A stretch of 64,000 nt of DNA from Microbacterium terrisoli. GTDB taxonomy: Bacteria > Actinomycetota > Actinomycetes > Actinomycetales > Microbacteriaceae. This document shows, one piece after another, positions 53,075 to 60,678 of the stretch. How positions within the stretch are numbered: the stretch's first letter is position 1; every line of letters begins with the position of its first letter. Under the pieces are notes generated by a model. It saw nothing but the letters and a program-made list of their open reading frames with translations, ran no database searches and was not told where the DNA came from. The DNA lies in NCBI RefSeq assembly GCF_030866805.1, contig NZ_CP133019.1, positions 3,348,001 to 3,412,000 on the forward strand, read 5' to 3'. The translations under genes and the position numbers were made by a program.

Positions 53075-53133
53075 AGAGATGACAGCGGCCGACCTCCGCA
53101 TCCGCGGGTCCAGGGCCGGCCGTCGTCATCTCT
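53075..53133 (-). terminator. Hairpin between monooxygenase and amidohydrolase genes
   Basis: AGAGATGAC (53075-53083) pairs with GTCATCTCT (53125-53133), with GGCCG/CGGCC extending the stem after a 3-nt internal mismatch. It would end or reduce transcription coming from the monooxygenase gene. Confidence 0.5.
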
Positions 53134-53150
53134 TCTCCATCCGTCACCGG

Positions 53151-54779
53151 TCAGGCGGCCACCGCATCCGACACCGGCAGACCCAGCACGGCGCGCATCG
53201 TCTGCGCGACCGTGTCGGGGTGGGCATCGACATCCGTCACCGCACGCCACACGACGAACCCGTCGGGCCGCACCAGAACCGCACCGGTGGACGTGATGCC
53301 GTATTCGTTGCAGAAGGTGTGGGTCGGATCGGTCGAATCATCGATCGTGTAGGTCGTCAGGCCCATGGCCACCTGTTCGGCCGCTCGGGCTCCGGACTCC
53401 CGCCAGGCGGCGGCATCCGAACCGGTCAGCAGCACGAAGCCGTGCCCGAACAGGTCGATCGTCGACTTCTTCTCACCGTCGATGACGAGGTCGTAGCTCG
53501 GGGCACGCGTGCCGGGCTCGGCCCGCCACGAGCGGGGACTGCCCTGCACCACGTCATCGTCGCCCGTCGACGCGATCGCCGACGAGTGGTACCGGTAGCC
53601 GAGATCGATGTTGTCGTCGGGGACGACCGGCTCGATGCCGTCTTTGAGACGGGATGTCACGGCCCGCACCACGAAGCGCGAATAGCCCTGCTCCACCGTG
53701 AACGCACCGACGGGGCGCCGCTCGGTCTCGTACGAGGCCAGCAGCTCGTCGCCTGCCGCTCCCGACAGAACCGCCGCGATCTTCCACGCCAGATTGTGCG
53801 CGTCGTGGATGCCGGTGTTCCCGCCGTATCCGCCGTACGGCGGCATCTCATGGGCGGCGTCGCCGGCCAGGAAGATCCGGCCGTCGCGGTAGCGGTCCGC
53901 GGTGATCGCGGTCGCCTCCCACTTCATCACGTTGTAGATCTCGACCGGGATGTCGGGCACGCCCAGCGCTGCCCGCACCCACTCGACGCACTTCTCGTCG
54001 GTGAGTCCGTCCCACAGATCGGTGCGGGGGTTCTGCGGATCGCCGACCCCGTGCACCACCAGGAAGCCCGACTCGTACGGCTTCTCGATGCGGAAGAAGC
54101 CCTGCACCTCGGGGTTGACGACCATGATCACACTCAGGTTGCGCCCCCGCATCAGGTCTCCGACGTCGGCGCGGAAGTAGATCGTGATGCTCTTGGAGAG
54201 CGAGCCGTGGCCGCTGCGGGTGATGCCGAGCTTCTCGCGGGTCATGCTGTGCGGGCCTTCCGCGGCGATCATGTACTTCGCGTGCACCGTCGCCTCGTCA
54301 CCGGTCGTGCGATTGCGGATCGTGGCGGTCACGCCGTCGGCATCCTGCTCGAAGTCGACCATCTCGGTGCCGTAGAGCACCTCGGAGCCGAGCTCTTCGG
54401 CACGCGCACGCAGCACGGGTTCGACCGCGATCTGCGTCACGAAGATCCGCTCCGACGGGCTCAGGTCGCGCACGCCGTCGTTGACTCGGGTCATGTACCA
54501 GGCCAGGTCCTTGCCGGCCACGGTCTCGACGGCCATGATCGCGCCATCCGGATCGAACTGCTGGAACGAGCGCTCGCGCATGGTGTCTTCGACGCCCATG
54601 CCGCGGTAGATCTCCATCGAACGCTGCAGCATCAGCGCAGCACGGGGATGGATCGCTTCACCGGGATGCCGCTCGACCACGAGGCTGGTGACGCCTTGGT
54701 TGCCGAGCAGAGCCGACGTGGTCAGGCCGACCAGGCTGCCGCCGGCGATCAGCACCGGCACGTCGTAGTTCTCTTTCAT
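53151..54779 (-). CDS. FAD-dependent aromatic monooxygenase (PheA/TfdB type)
   Basis: 542-residue flavoprotein hydroxylase. FAD-binding VLIAGGSLVGLTTSALL at the N-terminus, the second FAD motif IFLAGDAAHEMPPYGGYGGN near residue 290, and a thioredoxin-like C-terminal extension found in the PheA/TfdB/MhpA group. These enzymes hydroxylate phenolic or N-heteroaromatic rings with NAD(P)H and oxygen. It follows the isochorismatase-type hydrolase gene by 42 bp on the same strand, suggesting a shared ring-degrading route. Confidence 0.9.
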   Translation of the reverse strand: MKENYDVPVLIAGGSLVGLTTSALLGNQGVTSLVVERHPGEAIHPRAALMLQRSMEIYRGMGVEDTMRERSFQQFDPDGAIMAVETVAGKDLAWYMTRVNDGVRDLSPSERIFVTQIAVEPVLRARAEELGSEVLYGTEMVDFEQDADGVTATIRNRTTGDEATVHAKYMIAAEGPHSMTREKLGITRSGHGSLSKSITIYFRADVGDLMRGRNLSVIMVVNPEVQGFFRIEKPYESGFLVVHGVGDPQNPRTDLWDGLTDEKCVEWVRAALGVPDIPVEIYNVMKWEATAITADRYRDGRIFLAGDAAHEMPPYGGYGGNTGIHDAHNLAWKIAAVLSGAAGDELLASYETERRPVGAFTVEQGYSRFVVRAVTSRLKDGIEPVVPDDNIDLGYRYHSSAIASTGDDDVVQGSPRSWRAEPGTRAPSYDLVIDGEKKSTIDLFGHGFVLLTGSDAAAWRESGARAAEQVAMGLTTYTIDDSTDPTHTFCNEYGITSTGAVLVRPDGFVVWRAVTDVDAHPDTVAQTMRAVLGLPVSDAVAA

Positions 54780-54821
54780 GTCTTCTACCCACTTCGTTGT
54801 GTGCCCAGCCGCGGCTGCGCC

Positions 54822-55421
54822 CTAGATGGAGAGCATCTTGTCGTAGCGACCGAACACTTCCGCCTTCAGCTGACCGGCCTTCGGGTTGTTCCAGTCGTGC
54901 ATCCAGTGCGAGACCAGCGGCATCCAGGTGATCGGGATGACGCCCGCCTGATACATGCGGGCCTGGCCGTAGTTGTGCGCGTCGGGTGTCGAGTCGCCGG
55001 CCGCGTCGATCAGGCCGTAGACCTCATAGCCCTCTTCGATGCCGTGCAGGGCCGTGTAGGCGAAGCACATGCTCGTCCACAGTCCCGACACGACGAGCTT
55101 CTTGCGCCCGGTCGCGCGCACCGCGGCGGCGACCCCTTCGTCCTCGAAGGCGTCGAAGCTCTGGCCGGCGCGCTCGAAGACCTTCTGGCCGGGGAACTGC
55201 TCGGTCACCTCATCGATGACCGGACCGTTGCCGCCTTCCCAGATCGAGCTCAGCACGACCGGAACGTCGAGGATATGCGCGGCTTTGGCCGTTGCGACCA
55301 GGCTGTTGTGCATCGCGTCGCGGTCGCCGGAACCGACGCCCCCGAACAGCGAGCCCTGAAAGTCGACGAGCAGCACCACACTGTTGTCCGCGGTGATGGC
55401 GTCGAGTATCGCCTTGCTCAT
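54822..55421 (-). CDS. Isochorismatase-like cysteine hydrolase
   Basis: 199-residue cysteine hydrolase of the isochorismatase fold (YcaC-like): catalytic Asp20 in VVLLVDFQ and Cys119 in GLWTSMCF. Relatives hydrolyse amides such as maleamate or ureidoacrylate, or have no known substrate. AAGGAG precedes ATG 55421 by 6 nt. First gene of a minus-strand run with the FAD monooxygenase, an arrangement seen in N-heterocycle degradation; that link is inference. The 300-bp gap to the divergent gene holds an operator-like palindrome. Confidence 0.85.
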   Translation of the reverse strand: MSKAILDAITADNSVVLLVDFQGSLFGGVGSGDRDAMHNSLVATAKAAHILDVPVVLSSIWEGGNGPVIDEVTEQFPGQKVFERAGQSFDAFEDEGVAAAVRATGRKKLVVSGLWTSMCFAYTALHGIEEGYEVYGLIDAAGDSTPDAHNYGQARMYQAGVIPITWMPLVSHWMHDWNNPKAGQLKAEVFGRYDKMLSI

Positions 55422-55721
55422 GTGAACTCCTTCGTCCAAATCCTGTAGCCGCAATCCCCGTGGACCGCGATCGATTGCAATTATGCTCTCCCGAATGACT
55501 TCGGTCAAGCATCGATTGTGGATCTTGATTAAAGAATGGGATGCGGCCACAAGATGGCTATTTGACCAGGTGTTTCTGAGAAATGATGAGTCTGCTGCGT
55601 GGATTGTGGTCCGTTCCCGGCTCACTTCACCGGCCCGCTTGACCAATCCGGCATCGCGGAGGATGATTGCAACCGGTTGCGATTCACCGCAACGAATCGG
55701 AGCACGCCGAAGGAGGAGCTC
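55422..55721. promoter_or_regulatory. Divergent control region with palindrome GCAACCGGTTGC
   Basis: AT-richer than its surroundings. A perfect 12-bp palindrome GCAACCGGTTGC at 55669-55680 lies 41 bp before the dehydrogenase start at 55722 and has the CCGG-centred form of LacI-family operators. No LacI gene is near; the GntR regulator at 59369 is the only local candidate and normally prefers other sites. Confidence 0.5.
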
Positions 55722-56654
55722 ATGGCTGACACATCGATGACGATCGGATGGCTGGGCACCGGACGTATGGGATTCCAGCTCGCACGCCGACTGCTCGAGG
55801 GGGGCTACGACGTCACCGTCTACAACCGCACGCGGTCCAAGGCCGAGTCGCTGCAGGAGTACGGTGCGCGCGTCGTGGACACTCCGGTGGAGCTGGCCGA
55901 CCGTGACGTGGTCTTCTCGATGGTCTCGGCATCCAAAGACCTGCACACCGTGATGCTCGGCGAGAACGGCCTGCTCACCGGGTCGTCCGCACCGAAGATC
56001 GTCTGCGATTCCTCGACGGTGTCGGTCGAGGCCAGCCAAGAGCTGCGCGAGGCCGCCGCGAAGGTCGGCACCGCGGTGCTGGCCACTCCGGTCAGCGGCA
56101 ACCCCAAGGTCGTGGCGGCCGGCATGCTGACCCTGGCAGCCTCCGGCCCGCGCAGCGCCTTCGACCAGGTCGAACCGCTGCTGCACGCGCTGGGCCGCGG
56201 TGCGACCTATGTCGGCGAGGGCGAGGTCGCCCGGCTCGTGAAGATCGCCCACAACGTGTTCCTCGGCGTCGTCACCCAGTCGCTGGCTGAGATCACGGTG
56301 CTGGCTGAGAAGGGCGGGGTGTCGCGGGCGGCGTTCCTCGACTTCTTGAACGACTCGGTGATGGGCTCGGTGTTCAGCCGCTACAAGACCCCGGCGTTCG
56401 TGAACCTCGACTTCGCGCCGACGTTCACGATGCCGCTGCTGCAGAAGGACTTCGATCTCGGACTGCACGCCGGTGATGAGCTCGGCGTGCCCATGCCGAT
56501 CGCCTCAGCGACCCGCCAGATCGTGGCGGCCGAAGCGGGCGCCGGCAACCGCGACACGGACTTCGCCACGCTTCTGCTGCGGGTGGCCAAGGGTGCGGGG
56601 GTGGACCTCGTCTCCGAAGACGTGGCGGTCAGCGATGGACTCGAGGTGAGGTAA
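55722..56654 (+). CDS. 3-hydroxyisobutyrate dehydrogenase-family oxidoreductase
   Basis: 310-residue beta-hydroxyacid dehydrogenase: Rossmann motif GWLGTGRMGFQLARRL, SSTVSVEAS region, TPVSGNPKVVAAGMLTL and catalytic Lys in VKIAHN. These enzymes oxidise 3-hydroxyacids with NAD(P). AAGGAGGAG sets ATG 55722. The M24 gene starts directly at its stop, so the two form an operon divergent from the monooxygenase genes. Confidence 0.9.
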   Translation: MADTSMTIGWLGTGRMGFQLARRLLEGGYDVTVYNRTRSKAESLQEYGARVVDTPVELADRDVVFSMVSASKDLHTVMLGENGLLTGSSAPKIVCDSSTVSVEASQELREAAAKVGTAVLATPVSGNPKVVAAGMLTLAASGPRSAFDQVEPLLHALGRGATYVGEGEVARLVKIAHNVFLGVVTQSLAEITVLAEKGGVSRAAFLDFLNDSVMGSVFSRYKTPAFVNLDFAPTFTMPLLQKDFDLGLHAGDELGVPMPIASATRQIVAAEAGAGNRDTDFATLLLRVAKGAGVDLVSEDVAVSDGLEVR

Positions 56655-57893
56655 ATGACGACGATTCTTCAGGCACCCGGGCAGATGGGGGTCGACTACG
56701 AGGAGCGGGTCGACTTCGCGCGGCTGCGGAAGTACCGGCTCGGGCGTGCGCAGGCGGCCTTGGCTGCCAGCGAATGCGGCGCGTTCCTGCTGTTCGACTT
56801 CTACAACATCCGCTACACGACGCAGACGTGGATCGGCGGCGCGCTCGGCGACAAGATGATCCGCTACGCGCTGATCACCCGCGACCACGAGCCGATGCTG
56901 TGGGATTTCGGCTCGGCGGTGCGCCACCACAAGCTGTACTCCCCGTGGCTGCCGACCGAGAACAACCGTCCCGGCTTTCTCGGCTTCCGTGGGGCTGTGG
57001 CACCGGATGCCGGACTCATGCGCGATGCGGTCACCGAGATCAAGTCGATCCTCACCGAGTACGGCATCGCCGACGCGCCGGTGGGGCTGGACATCGTCGA
57101 GCCGCCGTTCCTGTTCGAGATGCAGCGGCAGGGCCTGAAGGTCGCCGACGCGCAGCAGCACATGCTCGATGCCCGCGTGATCAAGTCGGCCGACGAGATC
57201 ATGCTCTTGAACCAGGCGGCCGCCATGGTCGACGGCGTCTACCAGGACATCGTCGAGGCGCTCAAGCCCGGCGTGCGCGAGAACGAGATCGTCGCGCTGA
57301 CGAACAAGCGTCTGTACGAGCTGGGCTCTGACCAGGTCGAGGCGGTCAACGCGATCTCCGGCGAGCGCTGCAACCCGCATCCGCACAACTTCACCGACCG
57401 CATCATCCGGCCCGGCGACCAGGCTTTCTTCGACATCATCCACTCGTTCAACGGCTACCGCACGTGCTATTACCGCACCTTCGGGGTCGGCAGTGCGACC
57501 CAGGTGCAGCGCGACGCCTACACACAGGCTCGCGAGTGGATGGACGGCGCCATCGACGGCGTGAAGGCGGGCGTCGGCTCCGACCAGATCGCCCGGCTGC
57601 TGCCCAAGGCCGAAGACTTCGGGTTCGAGAGCGAGATGGCCGCGTTCGGCCTGCAGTTCGCGCACGGGCTGGGTCTGGGCCTGCACGAGCGGCCCATCAT
57701 CTCGCGTCTGAATTCACTGGAGAACCCGGTCGAGATCCAGGTCGGAATGGTCTTCGCGATGGAGACGTACTGCCCGGCCAGCGACGGCATCTCGGCTGCG
57801 CGGATCGAGGAAGAGGTCGTCGTCACCGAGGACGGCCCGCAGATCATCACGAAGTTCCCGGCGCAGGAGCTGTTCGTCGCACATCAATACTGA
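56655..57893 (+). CDS. M24-family protein with altered metal site
   Basis: 412-residue M24 pita-bread-fold protein. N-terminal domain (1-160), then the catalytic fold. Of the usual five metal ligands, the first Asp (FFDIIHSF), His in HGLGLGLHE and Glu in AMETYC and RIEEEV are present, but the second Asp is replaced (YRTCYYRTF has Cys where YxSDxTR is normal). It resembles M24 proteins of the DddP/creatinase-like kind more than Xaa-Pro peptidases. In an operon with the hydroxyacid dehydrogenase; its reaction is not known. Confidence 0.8.
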   Translation: MTTILQAPGQMGVDYEERVDFARLRKYRLGRAQAALAASECGAFLLFDFYNIRYTTQTWIGGALGDKMIRYALITRDHEPMLWDFGSAVRHHKLYSPWLPTENNRPGFLGFRGAVAPDAGLMRDAVTEIKSILTEYGIADAPVGLDIVEPPFLFEMQRQGLKVADAQQHMLDARVIKSADEIMLLNQAAAMVDGVYQDIVEALKPGVRENEIVALTNKRLYELGSDQVEAVNAISGERCNPHPHNFTDRIIRPGDQAFFDIIHSFNGYRTCYYRTFGVGSATQVQRDAYTQAREWMDGAIDGVKAGVGSDQIARLLPKAEDFGFESEMAAFGLQFAHGLGLGLHERPIISRLNSLENPVEIQVGMVFAMETYCPASDGISAARIEEEVVVTEDGPQIITKFPAQELFVAHQY

Positions 57894-57907
57894 CCGGCGC
57901 TGATTCC

Positions 57908-57949
57908 CGGGGATCGGCCCGCGACCTGCAGGTCGCGGGCCGATCCCCG
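57908..57949. terminator. Perfect 42-bp palindrome between convergent genes
   Basis: Two 21-nt arms (57908-57928 and 57929-57949) are exact reverse complements with no spacer; core GCGACCTGCAGGTCGC. It lies between the stops of the M24 gene and the aldehyde dehydrogenase gene and can serve as a terminator for both. Confidence 0.8.
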
Positions 57950-57951
57950 TC

Positions 57952-59325
57952 TCAGCGCTGCCAGACCGTCTTCAGGCTGCAGAACTCGCGGATGCCGCTG
58001 GCCGACAGCTCACGGCCGAAGCCGGAGTGCTTCACACCGCCGAAGGGCAGCTCGGGATAGGAGGCGCTCATCCCGTTGACGAAGACCGCACCGGCCTGCA
58101 GCTCGGTGGCGAACCGCTCCTGCTCGGCGGGGTCTTCGGTCCACACCGCCGAGCTCAGGCCGAACTCGGTGTCGTTGGCGATGCGCAGCGCGTCGTCGTT
58201 GTCGGCGGCGCGATACAGCGTCGCCACCGGCCCGAACGCCTCTTCACCGTACAGGCGCATCTCGGGCGTGATCCCCGCCAGTACCGTGCCCGGGTAGTAC
58301 CAGCCGGGCCGGTCGATGCGCTCGGCGCCGGTGAGCACCTGGGCGCCCTTCTGCACGGCGTCATCGACGAGCTCGGCCAGCTCGTCGCGACCGCGCTCGG
58401 TCGACAGCGGCCCCAGCTCGGTGCTCTCCTCGAGCGGGTCGCCGATCTTCAGTGCGGCGATCGCGCGGGTGAACTTGTCGGCGAACTCGTCATAGACGGC
58501 GTCGTGGATGATGAACCGCTTGCCGGCGATGCAGGACTGGCCGTTGTTGAGCGTGCGCGCCAGCACCGCGGTGGGCACCGCCTTGTCGATGTCGGCGCTT
58601 GCGAGCACGACGAACGGGTCGGAGCCGCCCAGTTCGAGCACCGATTTCTTCACGTGCGCCGCAGCGATCGAGGCGACTGAGCGACCCGCCGGCTCCGAGC
58701 CGGTGAGTGTGATCGCTGCGATACGCGGGTCTTCGATGACGGCGGCCACCTCGGCCGAGCCGATCAGCAGCGTTCCGAACGAGCCTGCGCGGAACCCGCC
58801 GCGCTCGAACAGCGTGTCGAGGTAGAGGGCCGAGCGCGGCACGTTCGAGGCGTGCTTGAGCACACCAGCGTTGCCGGCCATCAGCGCGGGGGCTGCGAAG
58901 CGGATGACCTGCCACAGCGGATAGTTCCACGGCATCACCGCCAGCACGACCCCCAGCGGCTGCCAGCGGGTCCCGGCATGGGTCGCGCCCACTGCGGCGG
59001 GGTCGTCCACCGGCGCGTCGGCAAGAAAGCGCTCGGCGCCCTCGGCATAGAACCGCATCGTCTTCACGCACTTGTCGACCTCGGCGCGGGCGGCCGTGAT
59101 GGGCTTTCCCATCTCAGTCGTCATCATGCGCGCCACCTCCTCACGGTCGGCCGCCAGCACGTCGGCGCTGGCGTTCATGCGGCGCGCCCGCTCGGCGAAC
59201 GTGAGGGTGCGCAGCCATGCGGCGGCTTCGGTCGCGCGCTGCAATCGCTCCTCCACTTCGGCCGGGGTGTGCGGTGCGATCTCGAAATCCACCTGGCCAG
59301 TGGTCGGGTTGATCGATCTGATCAT
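57952..59325 (-). CDS. NAD-dependent succinate-semialdehyde-type dehydrogenase
   Basis: 457-residue aldehyde dehydrogenase of the short SSADH subgroup (Sad/YneI-like): SINPTTGQV at the start, PWNYPLWQVIRFAAPALMAGN, Glu231 in LELGGSDP and catalytic Cys265 in NNGQSC. The length and opening are typical of that subgroup. It lies downstream of VOC and GntR genes on the same strand, with a 43-bp gap, and probably oxidises an aldehyde produced in the same pathway. Confidence 0.9.
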   Translation of the reverse strand: MIRSINPTTGQVDFEIAPHTPAEVEERLQRATEAAAWLRTLTFAERARRMNASADVLAADREEVARMMTTEMGKPITAARAEVDKCVKTMRFYAEGAERFLADAPVDDPAAVGATHAGTRWQPLGVVLAVMPWNYPLWQVIRFAAPALMAGNAGVLKHASNVPRSALYLDTLFERGGFRAGSFGTLLIGSAEVAAVIEDPRIAAITLTGSEPAGRSVASIAAAHVKKSVLELGGSDPFVVLASADIDKAVPTAVLARTLNNGQSCIAGKRFIIHDAVYDEFADKFTRAIAALKIGDPLEESTELGPLSTERGRDELAELVDDAVQKGAQVLTGAERIDRPGWYYPGTVLAGITPEMRLYGEEAFGPVATLYRAADNDDALRIANDTEFGLSSAVWTEDPAEQERFATELQAGAVFVNGMSASYPELPFGGVKHSGFGRELSASGIREFCSLKTVWQR

Positions 59326-59368
59326 GATGCTGCCTCCGATGGACGAGTCGTGAGTGATGTGAGAGGGG

Positions 59369-60031
59369 TCATGCGAAGATCTCCGGATGCCTCTCGAGCT
59401 CTTTGCGGGTGCGGCGGATGTGCATGACGAGAATGCGTTCGGCGTCGGCGGGGTCGCGGCGACGGATGCCGTCCAGCAGCAGCCGGTGCTCGTCCCGGGT
59501 CACCGGCAGGGTGGGCGCCGCGGTCAGCTGCGAGAACGCGCGCCGATAGTGGTGCGTCGTGTTCCACAGCCGCAGCACGACCTCGCCCAGATAGGACGGC
59601 GGCGCGGCGGCGTAGCCGTCCAGGTGGAACTGCCGGTCGAGTCGCATGAACTCGTCCACCGAGTCGGTCTGTTCGATCGCAGCGGCGATCTGCCCCAGCC
59701 GGTCGATGTCATCGTCGGTGAGGTGTTCCAGGCTCGCGCGCAGCAGCAGCGGTTCGAGCCGTTCCCGCATCCGGTACGCCTCAGAGCACTCCCGCTGGTC
59801 CAGCCGCGACACCCACGCCCCCGAGTTGGAGACGATGCGCACGAGGCCCTCGGCATCCAGCATGCGCAGCGCCTCGCGCACCGGGATGCGGCTGACCCCG
59901 AGCTGGGTCGCGATCTCTTCTTGCCGGATGCGGGTGCCCGGCGTCAGCTCGTCTTCGAGGATCGCGGTGCGCAGCCACGTCGCGATGCGACCGCTCTCCA
60001 CCGTCGACTCGCCCTTGGTCGCCGACACCAT
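59369..60031 (-). CDS. GntR-family regulator (FCD group)
   Basis: 220-residue GntR/FadR-type regulator: winged helix about residues 14-75 (IRQEEIATQLGVSRIPVREALRMLDAEGLV) and an all-helical FCD ligand domain with His residues in DRQFH and TRDEHRLLLDGI and HIRR, likely metal ligands. ATG 60031 shares one base with the VOC stop (TGATG), so the two are coupled. It probably controls the divergent promoters at 60567-60643. Confidence 0.9.
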   Translation of the reverse strand: MVSATKGESTVESGRIATWLRTAILEDELTPGTRIRQEEIATQLGVSRIPVREALRMLDAEGLVRIVSNSGAWVSRLDQRECSEAYRMRERLEPLLLRASLEHLTDDDIDRLGQIAAAIEQTDSVDEFMRLDRQFHLDGYAAAPPSYLGEVVLRLWNTTHHYRRAFSQLTAAPTLPVTRDEHRLLLDGIRRRDPADAERILVMHIRRTRKELERHPEIFA

Positions 60032-60555
60032 CAGGCCGCCGGATCTGCGGGGTGCCAGAGCAGCACCGGCGCGTCCTTCTCGTAGGCCTTGCCGTCCGGG
60101 AAGCTGACCAGCTCGAACTGCATGCCCCAGGGGCTGAGGAAGTACACCCAGCGCTGGCCGGCCGAGGCGTTCTGGCTGACGGTCGGCTCGCCGAGCACGC
60201 GGATGCCGTTCTCACGCAGGTAGCGCACCGCTGCGTCGATGTCGTCGACGTAGAAGGCGAGGTGGTGGCCGCCGATGTCGCTGTTGGCCGGCGGCTGCTG
60301 CCGCTGATCAGGCGAGCGGTATTCGAAGACCTCGAAATTGGCACCGTGGCCGAGCCGGTAGAACCGGATGGCCGTGGCCGCTGTGCCCGGTGCCACGTTG
60401 AGGTGCTCGCGCATCCAGTCATCGTCGCGGGTGATGCCCGGCAGCGAGTACACGTGGTCGCAGCCGAGGATCTCGGTGAAGAACCGATGAGCCTGTTCGA
60501 GATCGGGCACGGTGAAGCCGACATGGTCGGTTCCGCGCAAGCCGGGCAGCGCCAT
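60031..60555 (-). CDS. VOC-family protein of the catabolic cluster
   Basis: 174-residue VOC-fold protein, two modules: TDHVGFTVPDLEQAHRFFTE, then GGHHLAFYVDDIDAAVRYL and YFLSPWGMQFELVSFPDG. His and Glu at expected metal positions suggest a metal-dependent isomerase, lyase or dioxygenase. GGAGGTGCGTT before ATG 60555 sets the start. First gene of the VOC-GntR-aldehyde dehydrogenase run, divergent from the E1 gene. Confidence 0.85.
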   Translation of the reverse strand: MALPGLRGTDHVGFTVPDLEQAHRFFTEILGCDHVYSLPGITRDDDWMREHLNVAPGTAATAIRFYRLGHGANFEVFEYRSPDQRQQPPANSDIGGHHLAFYVDDIDAAVRYLRENGIRVLGEPTVSQNASAGQRWVYFLSPWGMQFELVSFPDGKAYEKDAPVLLWHPADPAA

Positions 60556-60566
60556 AACGCACCTCC

Positions 60567-60643
60567 AATGGATACGAACAACCACATATTAGCGCGTATT
60601 GGCGATCATTGCCATTGAATTGGATACATTTCAGGTCTACACT
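60567..60643. promoter_or_regulatory. Divergent promoters with GGATAC boxes
   Basis: Plus strand: TTGAAT (60615-60620), 17 nt, TACACT (60638-60643) for the E1 gene. Minus strand: TGGCAA (60609-60614), 17 nt, TAATAT (60586-60591) for the VOC gene. Boxes AATGGATACGAA (60567-60578) and AATTGGATACATT (60618-60630) fall at the start of one and in the spacer of the other; an imperfect dyad TGGCGATCATTGCCA lies between. The GntR protein is the likely binder. Confidence 0.55.
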
Positions 60644-60678
60644 CGGACTGTAGAGACGCCAATGAGGGAGGATCTCGC

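Noticed and set aside
51756..55448. Very long plus-strand frame of 1230 codons
   Set aside because: Covers three recognised minus-strand enzymes and shows antisense composition with no domain.
56655..57893. Calling this gene a DMSP lyase (dddP)
   Set aside because: It is only generally similar and one of the conserved metal ligands is missing, so the specific name is not justified.
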